Notes: generated by a model from the sequence alone, not told the origin. A DNA stretch of 16,695 bases from Dehalococcoidia bacterium (GCA_022865685.1 JALHUB010000274.1:1-16695), one strand, 5' to 3'; shown: positions 1 through 7,099, numbered from the stretch's first letter. Numbers and translations are program-made.

Positions 1-1950
1 CCCTCCGCCATCGAGCCGTACGAAGGCGCGGCCACGGGCGTAGGCGGCATCGTGCGCGACATCTTCGCCATGGGCGCGCGACCGATCGCGACGCTCGACT
101 CGTTGCGTTTCGGCCCGCTGTCCGAGCCGCGAAATCGCTACCTCTTTAGCGGCGTCGTCGGCGGCATCGGCGGCTACGGGAACTGCCTCGGCATCCCGAC
201 GGTGGCCGGCGAGGTGAGCTTCGCCGAGCCGTACTCCGCGAACCCGCTGGTCAATGCCATGTGCGTCGGCCTGGCGCGCATAGACCACCTGGTCTCCGCC
301 CGGGCCGCCACGCCGGGAAACATCGTGCTGCTCGCCGGCGCCGACACCGGCCGCGACGGCATCGGCGGGGCGAACGTGCTGGCGTCGCGCGTGTTCGACG
401 AGGGGAGCGCTGAGCTGCGTCCGACCGTCCAGGTGGGGAACCCCTTCATGGAGAAGCTGCTCATGGAGGCGTGCCTGGAGCTGGCGGAGAGGCACTCGGA
501 CTGGATCGACGGCATCCAGGACCTGGGTGCGGCCGGCCTCACGAGCTCGACTGTCGAGTCGGCGGGGCGCGCCGGGAACGGCATAGAGATCGACGTCGCG
601 TTGGTTCCGCGGCGGGAACGAGGGATGGTCCCCTACGAAATCATGCTCTCGGAATCGCAGGAGCGCATGCTCGTCTACCCGAAGAAGGAGCACGAAGCCG
701 ACGTGCGCGCCCTCCTGGAACGCTGGGAGTTGAAGGTGGACGTAATCGGGCACGTGACGGCCGGCGGCAACGTGCGCGTGCTGGACGGCGGTCAGAGTGC
801 TGCCGACCTGCCGGTGACGATGCTGGTTGAACCACCGGAATACCGCCGTCAGGGAGTGAAGCCCGCCTATCTCGATGGGCTGCAGACGTATGACTTCGCT
901 GCTCTGGCCGACCTGGAGGGTCGCGACGCCGCCGGCAAGGCGCTTCTCCGTCTTCTCGCCTCGCCCGAGCTTGCCGACAAGCGCTGGGTCTGGCGCCAGT
1001 ACGATCACCAGGTCCTGACGAACACCGTCGTCGGGCCCGGCAGCGATGCGGCGGTCCTGCGTGTCAAGGGCACGCGGAAGGGCATCGCCCTGACCACCGA
1101 CGGCAACGGTATCTACTGCTATCTCGACCCTTACGCCGGCGGCGCCATCGCCGTCGCCGAGGCGGCGCGAAACGTCGTCTGCGCCGGGGCCCAGCCGATT
1201 GCCGTGACCGACTGCCTGAACTTCGGCAACCCGGAGAAGCTGGACGTCTACTACCAGATGGAGGAGACGATACGCGGCATGGCCGCAGCCTGCGAGAAGC
1301 TGGCGACGCCCGTGATCTCCGGCAACGTCAGCCTCTACAACGAGACGAACGGCGAGCCGGTGCTGCCGACGCCCGTCATCGGCATGCTGGGCCTCCTGGA
1401 GGACGTCGAGCGGCATTGTGTCATGGGCTTCCAGTCCGACGGCGACGAGGTGTTCCTCCTGGGCGCGGCCCTCGACGCTCCGGCGAAGACGCTGTCGGGG
1501 AGCGAGTACCTGCGGGGTATGCACGGCCTCATCGTCGGGCGACCGGAGATCGACCTCGACCTCGAAATGCGCGTGCAGGGTGTCTGCCTGGAAGCGATAC
1601 GGCGCGGTCTCCTGCGTTCCGCCCACGATTGCTCGCAGGGTGGGCTGGCGGTCGCGCTGGCTGAGTGCTGCATCGCCGGCGGGCGCGGAATGGACGGCGC
1701 CGGCGCGCGGTCGACGGGCCGGCTCGACGCCGTGCTCCTCGGCGAAGCGCAGTCGCGCATCATCGTGTCATGCGCGGACGGCACGGTCGGCGAGGTGGAG
1801 GCACTGGCGCGAGAGGGGTGCGTTCCTCTGACACGCCTCGGACGCGTCGCCGGCGATCGTCTGGCGCTCGGCGGCGGACTCGACGTGGCCGTCGAAGAGC
1901 TGGCGACGGCCTATCAGGGAGGGCTGCCGCGGGCGCTCGCCAACCCATAG
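1..1950 (+). CDS. purL: Phosphoribosylformylglycinamidine synthase subunit PurL (5' partial)
   Basis: PurL makes FGAM from FGAR, ATP and ammonia supplied by the PurQ glutaminase; this is the fourth step of cytosolic purine synthesis. The reading frame is open from base 1, so the gene starts outside the window; the 649 residues seen lack roughly the first 80-90 of the short (about 740 aa) Bacillus-type PurL. The first codons read PSAIEPYEGAATGVGG, the metal/nucleotide-binding segment right after the catalytic His region. The first half carries the first AIRS-like repeat; the second repeat begins near base 1040 with GPGSDAAVLRV and continues with TTDGNG and SGNVSLYNE. A late AHDCSQGGLA motif (near 1621) is typical of the C-terminal AIRS domain. 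There is no glutaminase domain, so PurQ and PurS should be encoded elsewhere. A GTG at 52 is in frame but internal. No purF follows and no clear terminator is seen after the stop. Confidence 0.97.
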   Translation, partial: PSAIEPYEGAATGVGGIVRDIFAMGARPIATLDSLRFGPLSEPRNRYLFSGVVGGIGGYGNCLGIPTVAGEVSFAEPYSANPLVNAMCVGLARIDHLVSARAATPGNIVLLAGADTGRDGIGGANVLASRVFDEGSAELRPTVQVGNPFMEKLLMEACLELAERHSDWIDGIQDLGAAGLTSSTVESAGRAGNGIEIDVALVPRRERGMVPYEIMLSESQERMLVYPKKEHEADVRALLERWELKVDVIGHVTAGGNVRVLDGGQSAADLPVTMLVEPPEYRRQGVKPAYLDGLQTYDFAALADLEGRDAAGKALLRLLASPELADKRWVWRQYDHQVLTNTVVGPGSDAAVLRVKGTRKGIALTTDGNGIYCYLDPYAGGAIAVAEAARNVVCAGAQPIAVTDCLNFGNPEKLDVYYQMEETIRGMAAACEKLATPVISGNVSLYNETNGEPVLPTPVIGMLGLLEDVERHCVMGFQSDGDEVFLLGAALDAPAKTLSGSEYLRGMHGLIVGRPEIDLDLEMRVQGVCLEAIRRGLLRSAHDCSQGGLAVALAECCIAGGRGMDGAGARSTGRLDAVLLGEAQSRIIVSCADGTVGEVEALAREGCVPLTRLGRVAGDRLALGGGLDVAVEELATAYQGGLPRALANP

Positions 1951-1973
1951 ACCGTCTTGTTCTGAGGTCCCCC

Positions 1974-2002
1974 TTGACGGCGCAGGCGTCTTGGCTTATG
2001 GT
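1974..2002 (+). promoter_or_regulatory. Sigma70-type promoter upstream of rplI (distal)
   Basis: TTGACG (1974-1979), 17-bp spacer, TATGGT (1997-2002). It lies just after purL and would give rplI a leader of about 150 nt. This is a pattern match only. A second promoter lies downstream. Confidence 0.5.
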
Positions 2003-2088
2003 ATGCCACGTCGAACGTATGTACTTGTGGTGACCCTTTGTGGTTAGAGATGTGGAAAGATTTTGATCGGTAGTTGACGGATTCCTTA

Positions 2089-2116
2089 TTGACGACGCGG
2101 GCCGCAGCCATATCAT
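2089..2116 (+). promoter_or_regulatory. Sigma70-type promoter upstream of rplI (proximal)
   Basis: TTGACG (2089-2094), 16-bp spacer, TATCAT (2111-2116), about 45 bp before the rplI start. A further TTGACG at 2074-2079 has no matching -10 box. A GGAGG ribosome-binding site follows at 2151-2155. It probably drives the rplI-dnaB-dnaC-like cluster. Confidence 0.55.
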
Positions 2117-2161
2117 GGTGAGGGTGGCTCGCCCCAAGATTAGTTCTCCCGGAGGTCCCTC

Positions 2162-2716
2162 GTGAAGGTTGTCTTTCTCAAAGACGTCGAAGGCAGCGGG
2201 CGAATCGGCGAAATAAAGAACGTAGCCGACGGCTATGCCCGCAACTATCTTTTGCCGCAGGGGCTGGCCGCGCCGGCGACCCCCGAGGCGATCAGGAAAG
2301 CGGAGGCGCGGGCGGTCATCGAGGCGCGAAAGCAGGCCCAGCTAGACGAGGCGGCGCAAACGCTCGCCGACCGCTTGGCCGGGGCGTCGGCGACCATCGT
2401 TGCCAAGGCCGGAAGCAAGGGCAGGCTCTTCGGCTCCGTGACGCAGGCAGACATCGCGGAGGAGGTGGGCAAGCTGCTCGGCCAGGAGGTGGACCGTCAC
2501 CAGGTGCTGCTGCCGGAGCCGATAAAGGAGACCGGCGACTACAAGGTCACGGTCCAACTGAGTCGCAACGTACGGCCCGTCGTGTCGCTGAGGGTGGCGG
2601 CTGAGGGCGCGCCGGTCGAGGAGAAGGGCGGCGAAGCTGCGGCGGAGGGCGAAGAAGCGGAGCCACAGCCCGAAGAGGGCCAGGTTTCCGAATCGGAGAG
2701 CGAGAGCGAAGGCTGA
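2162..2716 (+). CDS. rplI: 50S ribosomal protein L9 with an acidic C-terminal tail
   Basis: L9 binds 23S rRNA near the base of the L1 stalk. The N-terminal domain is intact: the family signature around residues 14-35 is present (GEIKNVADGYARNYLLPQGL). A charged connecting helix follows (about 41-75), then the rRNA-binding C-terminal domain (about 76-147, with KGRLFGSVT at 86-94). The protein has 184 residues against the usual 148 or so. The extra part (149-184) is rich in Glu, Ala and Ser and ends in repeated Ser-Glu. The GTG start is supported by GGAGG six bases upstream and by the exact match of the N-terminus to the family. It is the first gene of a probable operon with the 64-aa gene, dnaB and the tandem ATPase; rplI-dnaB linkage is common in bacteria. 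Confidence 0.96.
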   Translation: MKVVFLKDVEGSGRIGEIKNVADGYARNYLLPQGLAAPATPEAIRKAEARAVIEARKQAQLDEAAQTLADRLAGASATIVAKAGSKGRLFGSVTQADIAEEVGKLLGQEVDRHQVLLPEPIKETGDYKVTVQLSRNVRPVVSLRVAAEGAPVEEKGGEAAAEGEEAEPQPEEGQVSESESESEG

Positions 2717-2765
2717 CGGCGTCCGAGTCAGCAGCGGCGGTTCTTTGGAATAGTGGAGGACGGCG

Positions 2766-2960
2766 ATGACGACGAACGCCGAGTACGAGGAAGCCGCGCG
2801 GTCTGCGGCAAGGGAGCTTGAGCAGGCGCAGACTGCCGACGACGTCCGCAGGATATGGAAGAAGTACTATTTGGCTCTCGGCCACCGCGCGATGGGCAGG
2901 TTGCTCCTTGGGCGGCCGGCGGCCGAGCTGATTGCCCGCCGCGAAGCACGGTCTGAATAG
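2766..2960 (+). CDS. Small hypothetical protein between rplI and dnaB
   Basis: This gene encodes 64 residues and was not recognised as a named family. It has a good ribosome-binding site, GGAGGA at 2755-2760, five bases before the ATG. It sits 49 nt after rplI and 51 nt before dnaB on the same strand, so it is probably co-transcribed. The protein is highly charged, predicted helical and without Cys. An acidic, Ala-rich N-terminal half (1-25) is followed by a basic, aromatic segment around RRIWKKYYLALGHRAMGRLL (28-47). No signal peptide or membrane segment is seen. The location suggests a link to replication or the ribosome, but this is only context. A chance ORF is less likely given the ribosome-binding site and tight fit. 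Confidence 0.7.
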   Translation: MTTNAEYEEAARSAARELEQAQTADDVRRIWKKYYLALGHRAMGRLLLGRPAAELIARREARSE

Positions 2961-3011
2961 CGGATCCGCTCACCAGACAATCGTCGCTCAAGGAAGAGGC
3001 AGAATGGCAGG

Positions 3012-4406
3012 ATGCTGACCGACAGGCTTCCCCCCCACGACATCGAGGCGGAAGAGGCCGTGATCGCTTCCATCCTCGTCGACAGCGAGGCGATCTTCCG
3101 GGTTGCTCCCATCCTGCATGCGGAGGACTTCTTTCGCGAGAAGAACGCCTGGGCCTACGAGGCCTGCCTGAGCCTCTTCGACCGCAACGAGGCCATCAAC
3201 CAGGTGACCGCGGGCCATGAGCTCGCCCGGCGCGACCGCCTTGAAGAGATGGGCGGGCTGGCCTATCTCAGCCGCCTGGTCACCGAGCTTCCCACTCCTG
3301 TCGGCGTTGAGCACTACGCCCGCATCGTCAAACGCGACGCGATCTACCGGCGTCTGATCGAGGTTGCCAGCAGGATCGCGCAGATGGGGTACAGCGGCGG
3401 CCCGGAGTTGGAGGAGACGCTGTCCCGCGCCGAGACGATGCTGCTCTCTCTGCGCACCGGCGAGCGCCTCAGTGATTTCCTGCACATCAAGGACATCCTG
3501 GACGGGTTCTGGGAAGGCCCCGGCCTGGAATCGTTGCGCGGCGGCCTGGAGGGCAACGTCCGCACCGGCTTCATGGACCTGGATACCCTCATTGGCGGGC
3601 TGAAGCGTTCCGACCTCATCATCCTTGCTGCCCGTCCCAGCCTTGGCAAGACCAGCCTGGGACTGAACATCGCGCGGAACGCGGGGGTCGGCCAGAACGC
3701 GAAGGTGGCGCTTTTCAGCCTGGAGATGGCGGCGGAGCAGCTCGCGCAGAGGCTTCTCGCCAGCGAGTCGGGCGTCGACTCCACGCGGCTGCGCCTCGGC
3801 CTGCACACGGAAGCAGAGGAAAGGCGCGTCATGAACGCCCTCGGCGTGCTCGCGGCGGCCGAAATCTACGTCGACGATAGCGCCGTGCTGCGCATGCCCG
3901 AGATCCGCGGCAAAGCGCTGCGTCTCGCCCGTGAAAAGGGGGTCGACCTCGTCATCGTCGACTACCTGCAGCTAATCCACGGCGCGGAGCGAGGCGACAA
4001 CAGGGTTCAGGAAATCAGCTACATTTCCCGCGCGCTCAAGGAGCTGGCCCGTGAGCTCGACGTGCCCGTGATCGCGGTGTCGCAGCTCTCGCGCGCGCCG
4101 GAGCTTCGCTCTCCGCATATACCGATGCTGAGCGACCTGCGGGAAAGCGGCAGCATCGAGCAGGACGCGGACCTCGTTGTGTTCATCTATCGCGAAGAGG
4201 TCTACGTGCGCAAGGAGGAGTGGGAGGTAACCCACGCTGATGGCTCCCCCTATCCAGCGGGCGACGCCCAGATCATCGTCGCCAAGAACCGCAACGGGCC
4301 GACGGGGACGATACATCTTCGCTTCCGACATAATATCGCCCGCTTTGAGGACCTCCTTCTGCGCGAAGAGGAGGGGGCGATGAGCCACGCCTCACTGGAG
4401 GCGTGA
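3012..4406 (+). CDS. dnaB: Replicative DNA helicase DnaB
   Basis: DnaB is the hexameric 5'-3' helicase that unwinds DNA at the replication fork and recruits primase. The 464 aa length is normal. The N-terminal helical domain (about 5-105) starts with the typical LPPHDIEAEEAVIASIL. The RecA-like domain follows a linker: Walker A at 208-215 (RPSLGKTS; Leu where Met is common), the SLEM motif at 236-239, Walker B at 311-318 (VDLVIVDY), a LQLI segment, and the DnaB-family stretch LRESGSIEQDAD (376-387). No intein is present. The ATG at 3012 follows a GGAAGAGG site about 12 bases upstream. The next gene starts 10 nt after the stop and encodes a helicase-loader-like protein, matching a helicase-loader pairing. 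Confidence 0.97.
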   Translation: MLTDRLPPHDIEAEEAVIASILVDSEAIFRVAPILHAEDFFREKNAWAYEACLSLFDRNEAINQVTAGHELARRDRLEEMGGLAYLSRLVTELPTPVGVEHYARIVKRDAIYRRLIEVASRIAQMGYSGGPELEETLSRAETMLLSLRTGERLSDFLHIKDILDGFWEGPGLESLRGGLEGNVRTGFMDLDTLIGGLKRSDLIILAARPSLGKTSLGLNIARNAGVGQNAKVALFSLEMAAEQLAQRLLASESGVDSTRLRLGLHTEAEERRVMNALGVLAAAEIYVDDSAVLRMPEIRGKALRLAREKGVDLVIVDYLQLIHGAERGDNRVQEISYISRALKELARELDVPVIAVSQLSRAPELRSPHIPMLSDLRESGSIEQDADLVVFIYREEVYVRKEEWEVTHADGSPYPAGDAQIIVAKNRNGPTGTIHLRFRHNIARFEDLLLREEEGAMSHASLEA

Positions 4407-4416
4407 GAGTCGCGGC

Positions 4417-5835
4417 ATGAAGAGACTGGACGAGATCCTCAGGCATACGCAGTCATTCGAAGGGGCCGGCGGGACCGGGAACGGCGAGGCCTTGGAGCCG
4501 CCGGAAGATGACAGGACAGACGTTTGTCCGCTATGCGATGGCGCCGGCTTCGTCCGTAAGGCCCTTCCCGTCGACCATCCGGAGTTCGGCAAGGCGTTCC
4601 CCTGCAACTGCGTGCTCCGCGAGCGTGAAGATCAGAGGTTCGCCCGGCTCCAGCGCTACTCCAACCTCGGGCCGCTCACACGGCTCACCTTCGGGAACCT
4701 GAGCGCGCGCGGCCGCAGCAGTAACCCGCGCGACCAGGAGCGATTCCAGCGCTGCGTCGAAGAGGCGAGCGCGTTCGCCGAGAGCCCGGCCGGCTGGCTT
4801 GTGCTCTCCGGCCCAAGCGGCTGCGGCAAGACGCACGTCGCCGCCGCGATCACGAATCGATGCCTGGAGTTGGGTACGCCCGCCCTGTTTGTCATCGTCC
4901 CGGACCTGCTCGACCGCCTGCGGGCAGCCTACCACCCCGACAGCGCCGTCGGATACGATGAAACGTTCGAGCTGGTGCGCAACGCCCCCGTGCTCGTCCT
5001 CGACGACCTCGGCGGCCAGAGCAGCACGCCGTGGGCGCAGGAAAAACTATCGCAGATCATAAACCATCGCTTCAACGCCCGGCTGCCCACCGTAGTCACC
5101 AACTGCGGGCCGGTCCACAAGCTTGACGAGCGACTACAGACCCGCCTTACCGACCCCTCATTCAGCCGCGTCTTCGAGCTGGAGCCGGCGTCGGGCGGGC
5201 GACGAGGCCGGCGGAAGCTGGACGTGTTCGATCAGCCACGGTTCCGCAACATGACGTTCGATAGCTTCGACACGCAGGGCTTCCATCTGCCGGTCGCGGA
5301 ACGGCGGCGGCTCGAAGATGCCTACCGCTTCGCCCTCGACTTCGCGCAAAAGCCCGAGGGCTGGCTGATGCTGACGGGCCCGCGGGGAAGCGGCAAGACT
5401 CACCTGGCCGTGGCCGTCACCAACTACAGGCGGCAGATGGGCGACTCGCCGTACTTCATGGAGGTGGCGGAGCTCCTGCATTTCCTGCGTCATGGCAAAG
5501 AGGCGGAGGAGCACTACTACGAGGAGATCGAGGAGATCCGCAAGACACCGCTCCTCATACTCGATGACCTCGATTTCCGCCGACGCAACCCCTGGTGGGA
5601 CGAGCTATACCAGATGCTGAACCATCGCTATACCGCCCGGCTGCCCACCCTCGTCACCACACCGCAGACGCTGGCGAACCTGTCGCTCGACGAGCTCGGT
5701 GAGCGCATCGCTTCGCTCCTGGGCGATGCGACCGTCTGCTCCGAGATGCGATTGCCGGGTGCGCCCCAGAAGCCCAGGCCGGCAAGCCCGCCGCCCGAAG
5801 GCGAGCCCACCCCGCGACGAAGAAGGCGACTTTAG
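4417..5835 (+). CDS. Tandem DnaC/IstB-type AAA+ ATPase (putative double helicase loader)
   Basis: This 472-aa protein has two consecutive DnaC/IstB-like ATPase domains; DnaC, DnaI and IstB proteins have one and are about 240-310 aa long. Residues 37-65 hold a Cys cluster (C37, C40, C63, C65), probably a zinc site like that in the N-terminus of DnaC-like proteins. Domain 1 (about 72-257) has Walker A GPSGCGKT (132-139), Walker B PVLVLDDL (191-198), sensor-1 VVTN, and an ERLQTRL box with Arg243 in the arginine-finger position. Domain 2 (about 268-446) has Walker A GPRGSGKT (321-328), Walker B LLILDDL (379-385), and ERIASLL, where Leu434 replaces the finger Arg. The tail (447-472) is Pro/Arg-rich. 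It lies 10 nt after dnaB, so a role in loading or regulating DnaB is inferred. A role as an IstB-like transposition helper is unlikely because no transposase is nearby. The start is uncertain because the ribosome-binding site is weak. Confidence 0.85.
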   Translation: MKRLDEILRHTQSFEGAGGTGNGEALEPPEDDRTDVCPLCDGAGFVRKALPVDHPEFGKAFPCNCVLREREDQRFARLQRYSNLGPLTRLTFGNLSARGRSSNPRDQERFQRCVEEASAFAESPAGWLVLSGPSGCGKTHVAAAITNRCLELGTPALFVIVPDLLDRLRAAYHPDSAVGYDETFELVRNAPVLVLDDLGGQSSTPWAQEKLSQIINHRFNARLPTVVTNCGPVHKLDERLQTRLTDPSFSRVFELEPASGGRRGRRKLDVFDQPRFRNMTFDSFDTQGFHLPVAERRRLEDAYRFALDFAQKPEGWLMLTGPRGSGKTHLAVAVTNYRRQMGDSPYFMEVAELLHFLRHGKEAEEHYYEEIEEIRKTPLLILDDLDFRRRNPWWDELYQMLNHRYTARLPTLVTTPQTLANLSLDELGERIASLLGDATVCSEMRLPGAPQKPRPASPPPEGEPTPRRRRRL

Positions 5836-5878
5836 ACATCCTCTCACTTGTTGCCGTTTTCCCGCTGTTTCGAGCACA

Positions 5879-5905
5879 ATACGAGTGATTCCTTATATCT
5901 CGTAT
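5879..5905. repeat. 7-bp perfect inverted repeat before the zinc-ribbon promoter
   Basis: ATACGAG (5879-5885) and CTCGTAT (5899-5905) are exact reverse complements separated by 13 bases. The right arm ends one base before the TTGACA -35 box. No T-run follows, so it does not look like a rho-independent terminator. It could be an operator, but an arm this short can also occur by chance. Confidence 0.35.
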
Positions 5906-5906
5906 C

Positions 5907-5936
5907 TTGACATGCCAGTATCCGGTTGTCTATACT
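5907..5936 (+). promoter_or_regulatory. Strong sigma70-type promoter for the first zinc-ribbon gene
   Basis: Perfect TTGACA (5907-5912), 18-bp spacer, TATACT (5931-5936). The predicted transcript starts near 5943, giving a leader of about 68 nt before the GTG at 6011. Confidence 0.65.
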
Positions 5937-6010
5937 CGTGCCGGCGGCCCGCTCTGCCGTGCATTTCGGCGCTTCCCCGAATGGCAAGAAGCCAGAGGAG
6001 GGCTCGAACG

Positions 6011-6340
6011 GTGGCACTAGAAGATCGGACGCTGGTCTGTCGGGATTGCGGAGAGGAGTTCGCGTTCACGGCGGGCGAGCAGACATTCTACATGGAGAGA
6101 GGTCTTCTGAACGATCCGCAGCGTTGCCCGGTGTGTCGAGCGACCAAACGACGCGAGAGGGGCGGCGATCAGCGCACGCTGACGACGGTGGTCTGCGCAT
6201 CCTGCGGCAGCCAAACGACGGTGCCTTTTGTCCCCAGGCTGGACAAGCCCGTCTACTGCAATCCGTGCTTCGAAAAGGTGCGCTCAGCCGGCAGCGGCAA
6301 CGAGCACAGGGAATCGGGCACGGCGCCAGCGATGCCCTAG
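6011..6340 (+). CDS. Small two-site zinc-ribbon protein (paralog 1)
   Basis: This protein has 109 residues and eight Cys in two four-Cys sets: C10, C13, C39, C42 and C62, C65, C83, C86. The first half matches the 'probable zinc-ribbon' family (CRDCGEEFAFTAGEQ, then a Phe-Tyr and RCPVCR). The second is a CASCG...VPFVP...PVYCNPCF ribbon often found with it. Molecular function is unknown; nucleic-acid or protein binding is the usual guess. The GTG start has AGAGGAGG (5994-6001) ahead of it. An in-frame ATG at 5981 would add ten residues but lacks a ribosome-binding site. The gene is monocistronic with a near-consensus promoter. A paralog with the same first four Cys positions is at 12905. Its stop overlaps the moaE stop on the other strand. 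Confidence 0.85.
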   Translation: MALEDRTLVCRDCGEEFAFTAGEQTFYMERGLLNDPQRCPVCRATKRRERGGDQRTLTTVVCASCGSQTTVPFVPRLDKPVYCNPCFEKVRSAGSGNEHRESGTAPAMP

Positions 6341-6756
6341 CCCTGCACCGGATGGCCCTCCAGCCACGCTTCGCCGTCCTCCCATACCTCTTTCTTCCAG
6401 ATCGGGACGATTTCCTTGATCCGGTCGATCGCGTAGCGGCAGGCCTCAAAGGCGTCGCCCCTGTGCGGCGCCGACACGGCCACGACCAGCGCCGTTTCGC
6501 CGACCTCCAGCCGGCCGAATCGGTGACGCATGGCGATCCGCGTCGCCGGCCAGCGGGCGAGCACCTCTTCCCCGACCTTTCGCATCTCCTTCTCGGCCAT
6601 CGAACGGTAGGAATCGTATTCCAGGTAGCGCACCCTGCGCCCGTGGTCTTCGTCGCGCACGATCCCCAGGAAGACGACAACGGCGCCGCTACCGGGGTGC
6701 CGGACGTCTTCGACTACAGGGCCAGGATCGAGAGGATCTTCCGTCAGGTCAAACAT
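6337..6756 (-). CDS. moaE: Molybdopterin synthase catalytic subunit MoaE
   Basis: MoaE is the large subunit of molybdopterin synthase. It converts cyclic pyranopterin monophosphate to molybdopterin using the thiocarboxylate on MoaD. From the ATG at 6756 the protein has 139 residues, a normal length. Family motifs are in order: FLGIVRD with Arg34, the LEYDSY segment (45-50), HRFGRLEVGE (78-87), SAPHR (95-99), and the active-site pair Lys114 and Lys121 in RIKEIVPIWKKE (112-123), seven residues apart as in E. coli MoaE. A GTG at 6765 would add three residues; the ATG is preferred because the family usually begins M-F-x-L/I-T. The start overlaps the end of moaD by 8 nt, so the two are translationally coupled. 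The stop codon TAG shares its CTA with the convergent gene's stop. Confidence 0.95.
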   Translation of the reverse strand: MFDLTEDPLDPGPVVEDVRHPGSGAVVVFLGIVRDEDHGRRVRYLEYDSYRSMAEKEMRKVGEEVLARWPATRIAMRHRFGRLEVGETALVVAVSAPHRGDAFEACRYAIDRIKEIVPIWKKEVWEDGEAWLEGHPVQG

Positions 6757-7003
6757 CGCACCCACCGCTGATAGGCGGGATCAGGGCGATCTCATCGTTG
6801 TTGTGAAGCGCGTAGTCGCGCGTCTTGTACTCCTCGTCTACGGCGAAAGCGAGCGACGCAAGCAAAGGCCTGAGTCGAGGATACTCGCGACTCAACTGCT
6901 CTTCCAGATCCAGCACAGTGGCCCCCTCCTGCAAGTCGACGACGACCTCGGGTCCGCCTGCCAGCTCCTTGAGACCGGCGAACAACCGTACTCTCACGTG
7001 CAT
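6749..7003 (-). CDS. moaD: Molybdopterin synthase sulfur carrier MoaD, with residues after the diglycine
   Basis: MoaD is the small ubiquitin-like subunit of molybdopterin synthase; its C-terminal glycine is adenylated by MoeB and becomes a thiocarboxylate. The 84-residue protein has the beta-grasp pattern (VRVRLFAGLKELAG at 3-16, VDLQEGATVLDL at 22-33) and the NNDEIALIPPISGG end (68-81). Canonical MoaD stops at this Gly-Gly. Here Cys-Asp-Val (82-84) follow before TGA, checked codon by codon on the - strand. The tail would have to be removed, or the protein is inactive as a carrier in its primary form. The ATG at 7003 is preceded by AGGAGT, seven bases away. moaE overlaps its 3' end. Confidence 0.92.
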   Translation of the reverse strand: MHVRVRLFAGLKELAGGPEVVVDLQEGATVLDLEEQLSREYPRLRPLLASLAFAVDEEYKTRDYALHNNDEIALIPPISGGCDV

Positions 7004-7099
7004 GATACACTCCTATTTGCGCGGAATCCGCTTGTCAACGTTCGAGCCTCTCGCTAGGGCCGCCTGTACCCAAAACGGTTATGTGCATTCTTTCAGTTG

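Noticed and set aside
2988..3806. 272-codon frame on the - strand over dnaB
   Set aside because: It is a shadow of dnaB with no ribosome-binding site or family motif.
4417..5835. Tandem ATPase as an IS21 transposition helper (IstB)
   Set aside because: No IstA-like transposase, inverted terminal repeats or target duplications are nearby, and the gene sits in a housekeeping operon.
2080..5896. Decamer GATTCCTTAT repeated near two promoters (2080 and 5887)
   Set aside because: Ten-base repeats are expected many times by chance in a window this long, and spacing to the promoter elements differs.
5926..6771. 281-codon + strand frame over the zinc-ribbon gene and moaDE
   Set aside because: It overlaps two well-supported transcription units and shows no family motif; it reads as an antisense and frame-shifted shadow.
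7010..7038. TTGACA on the - strand upstream of moaD as its promoter
   Set aside because: The -35 at 7038-7033 is perfect, but the matching -10 position reads TAGGAG and coincides with the ribosome-binding site. No good -10 was found.
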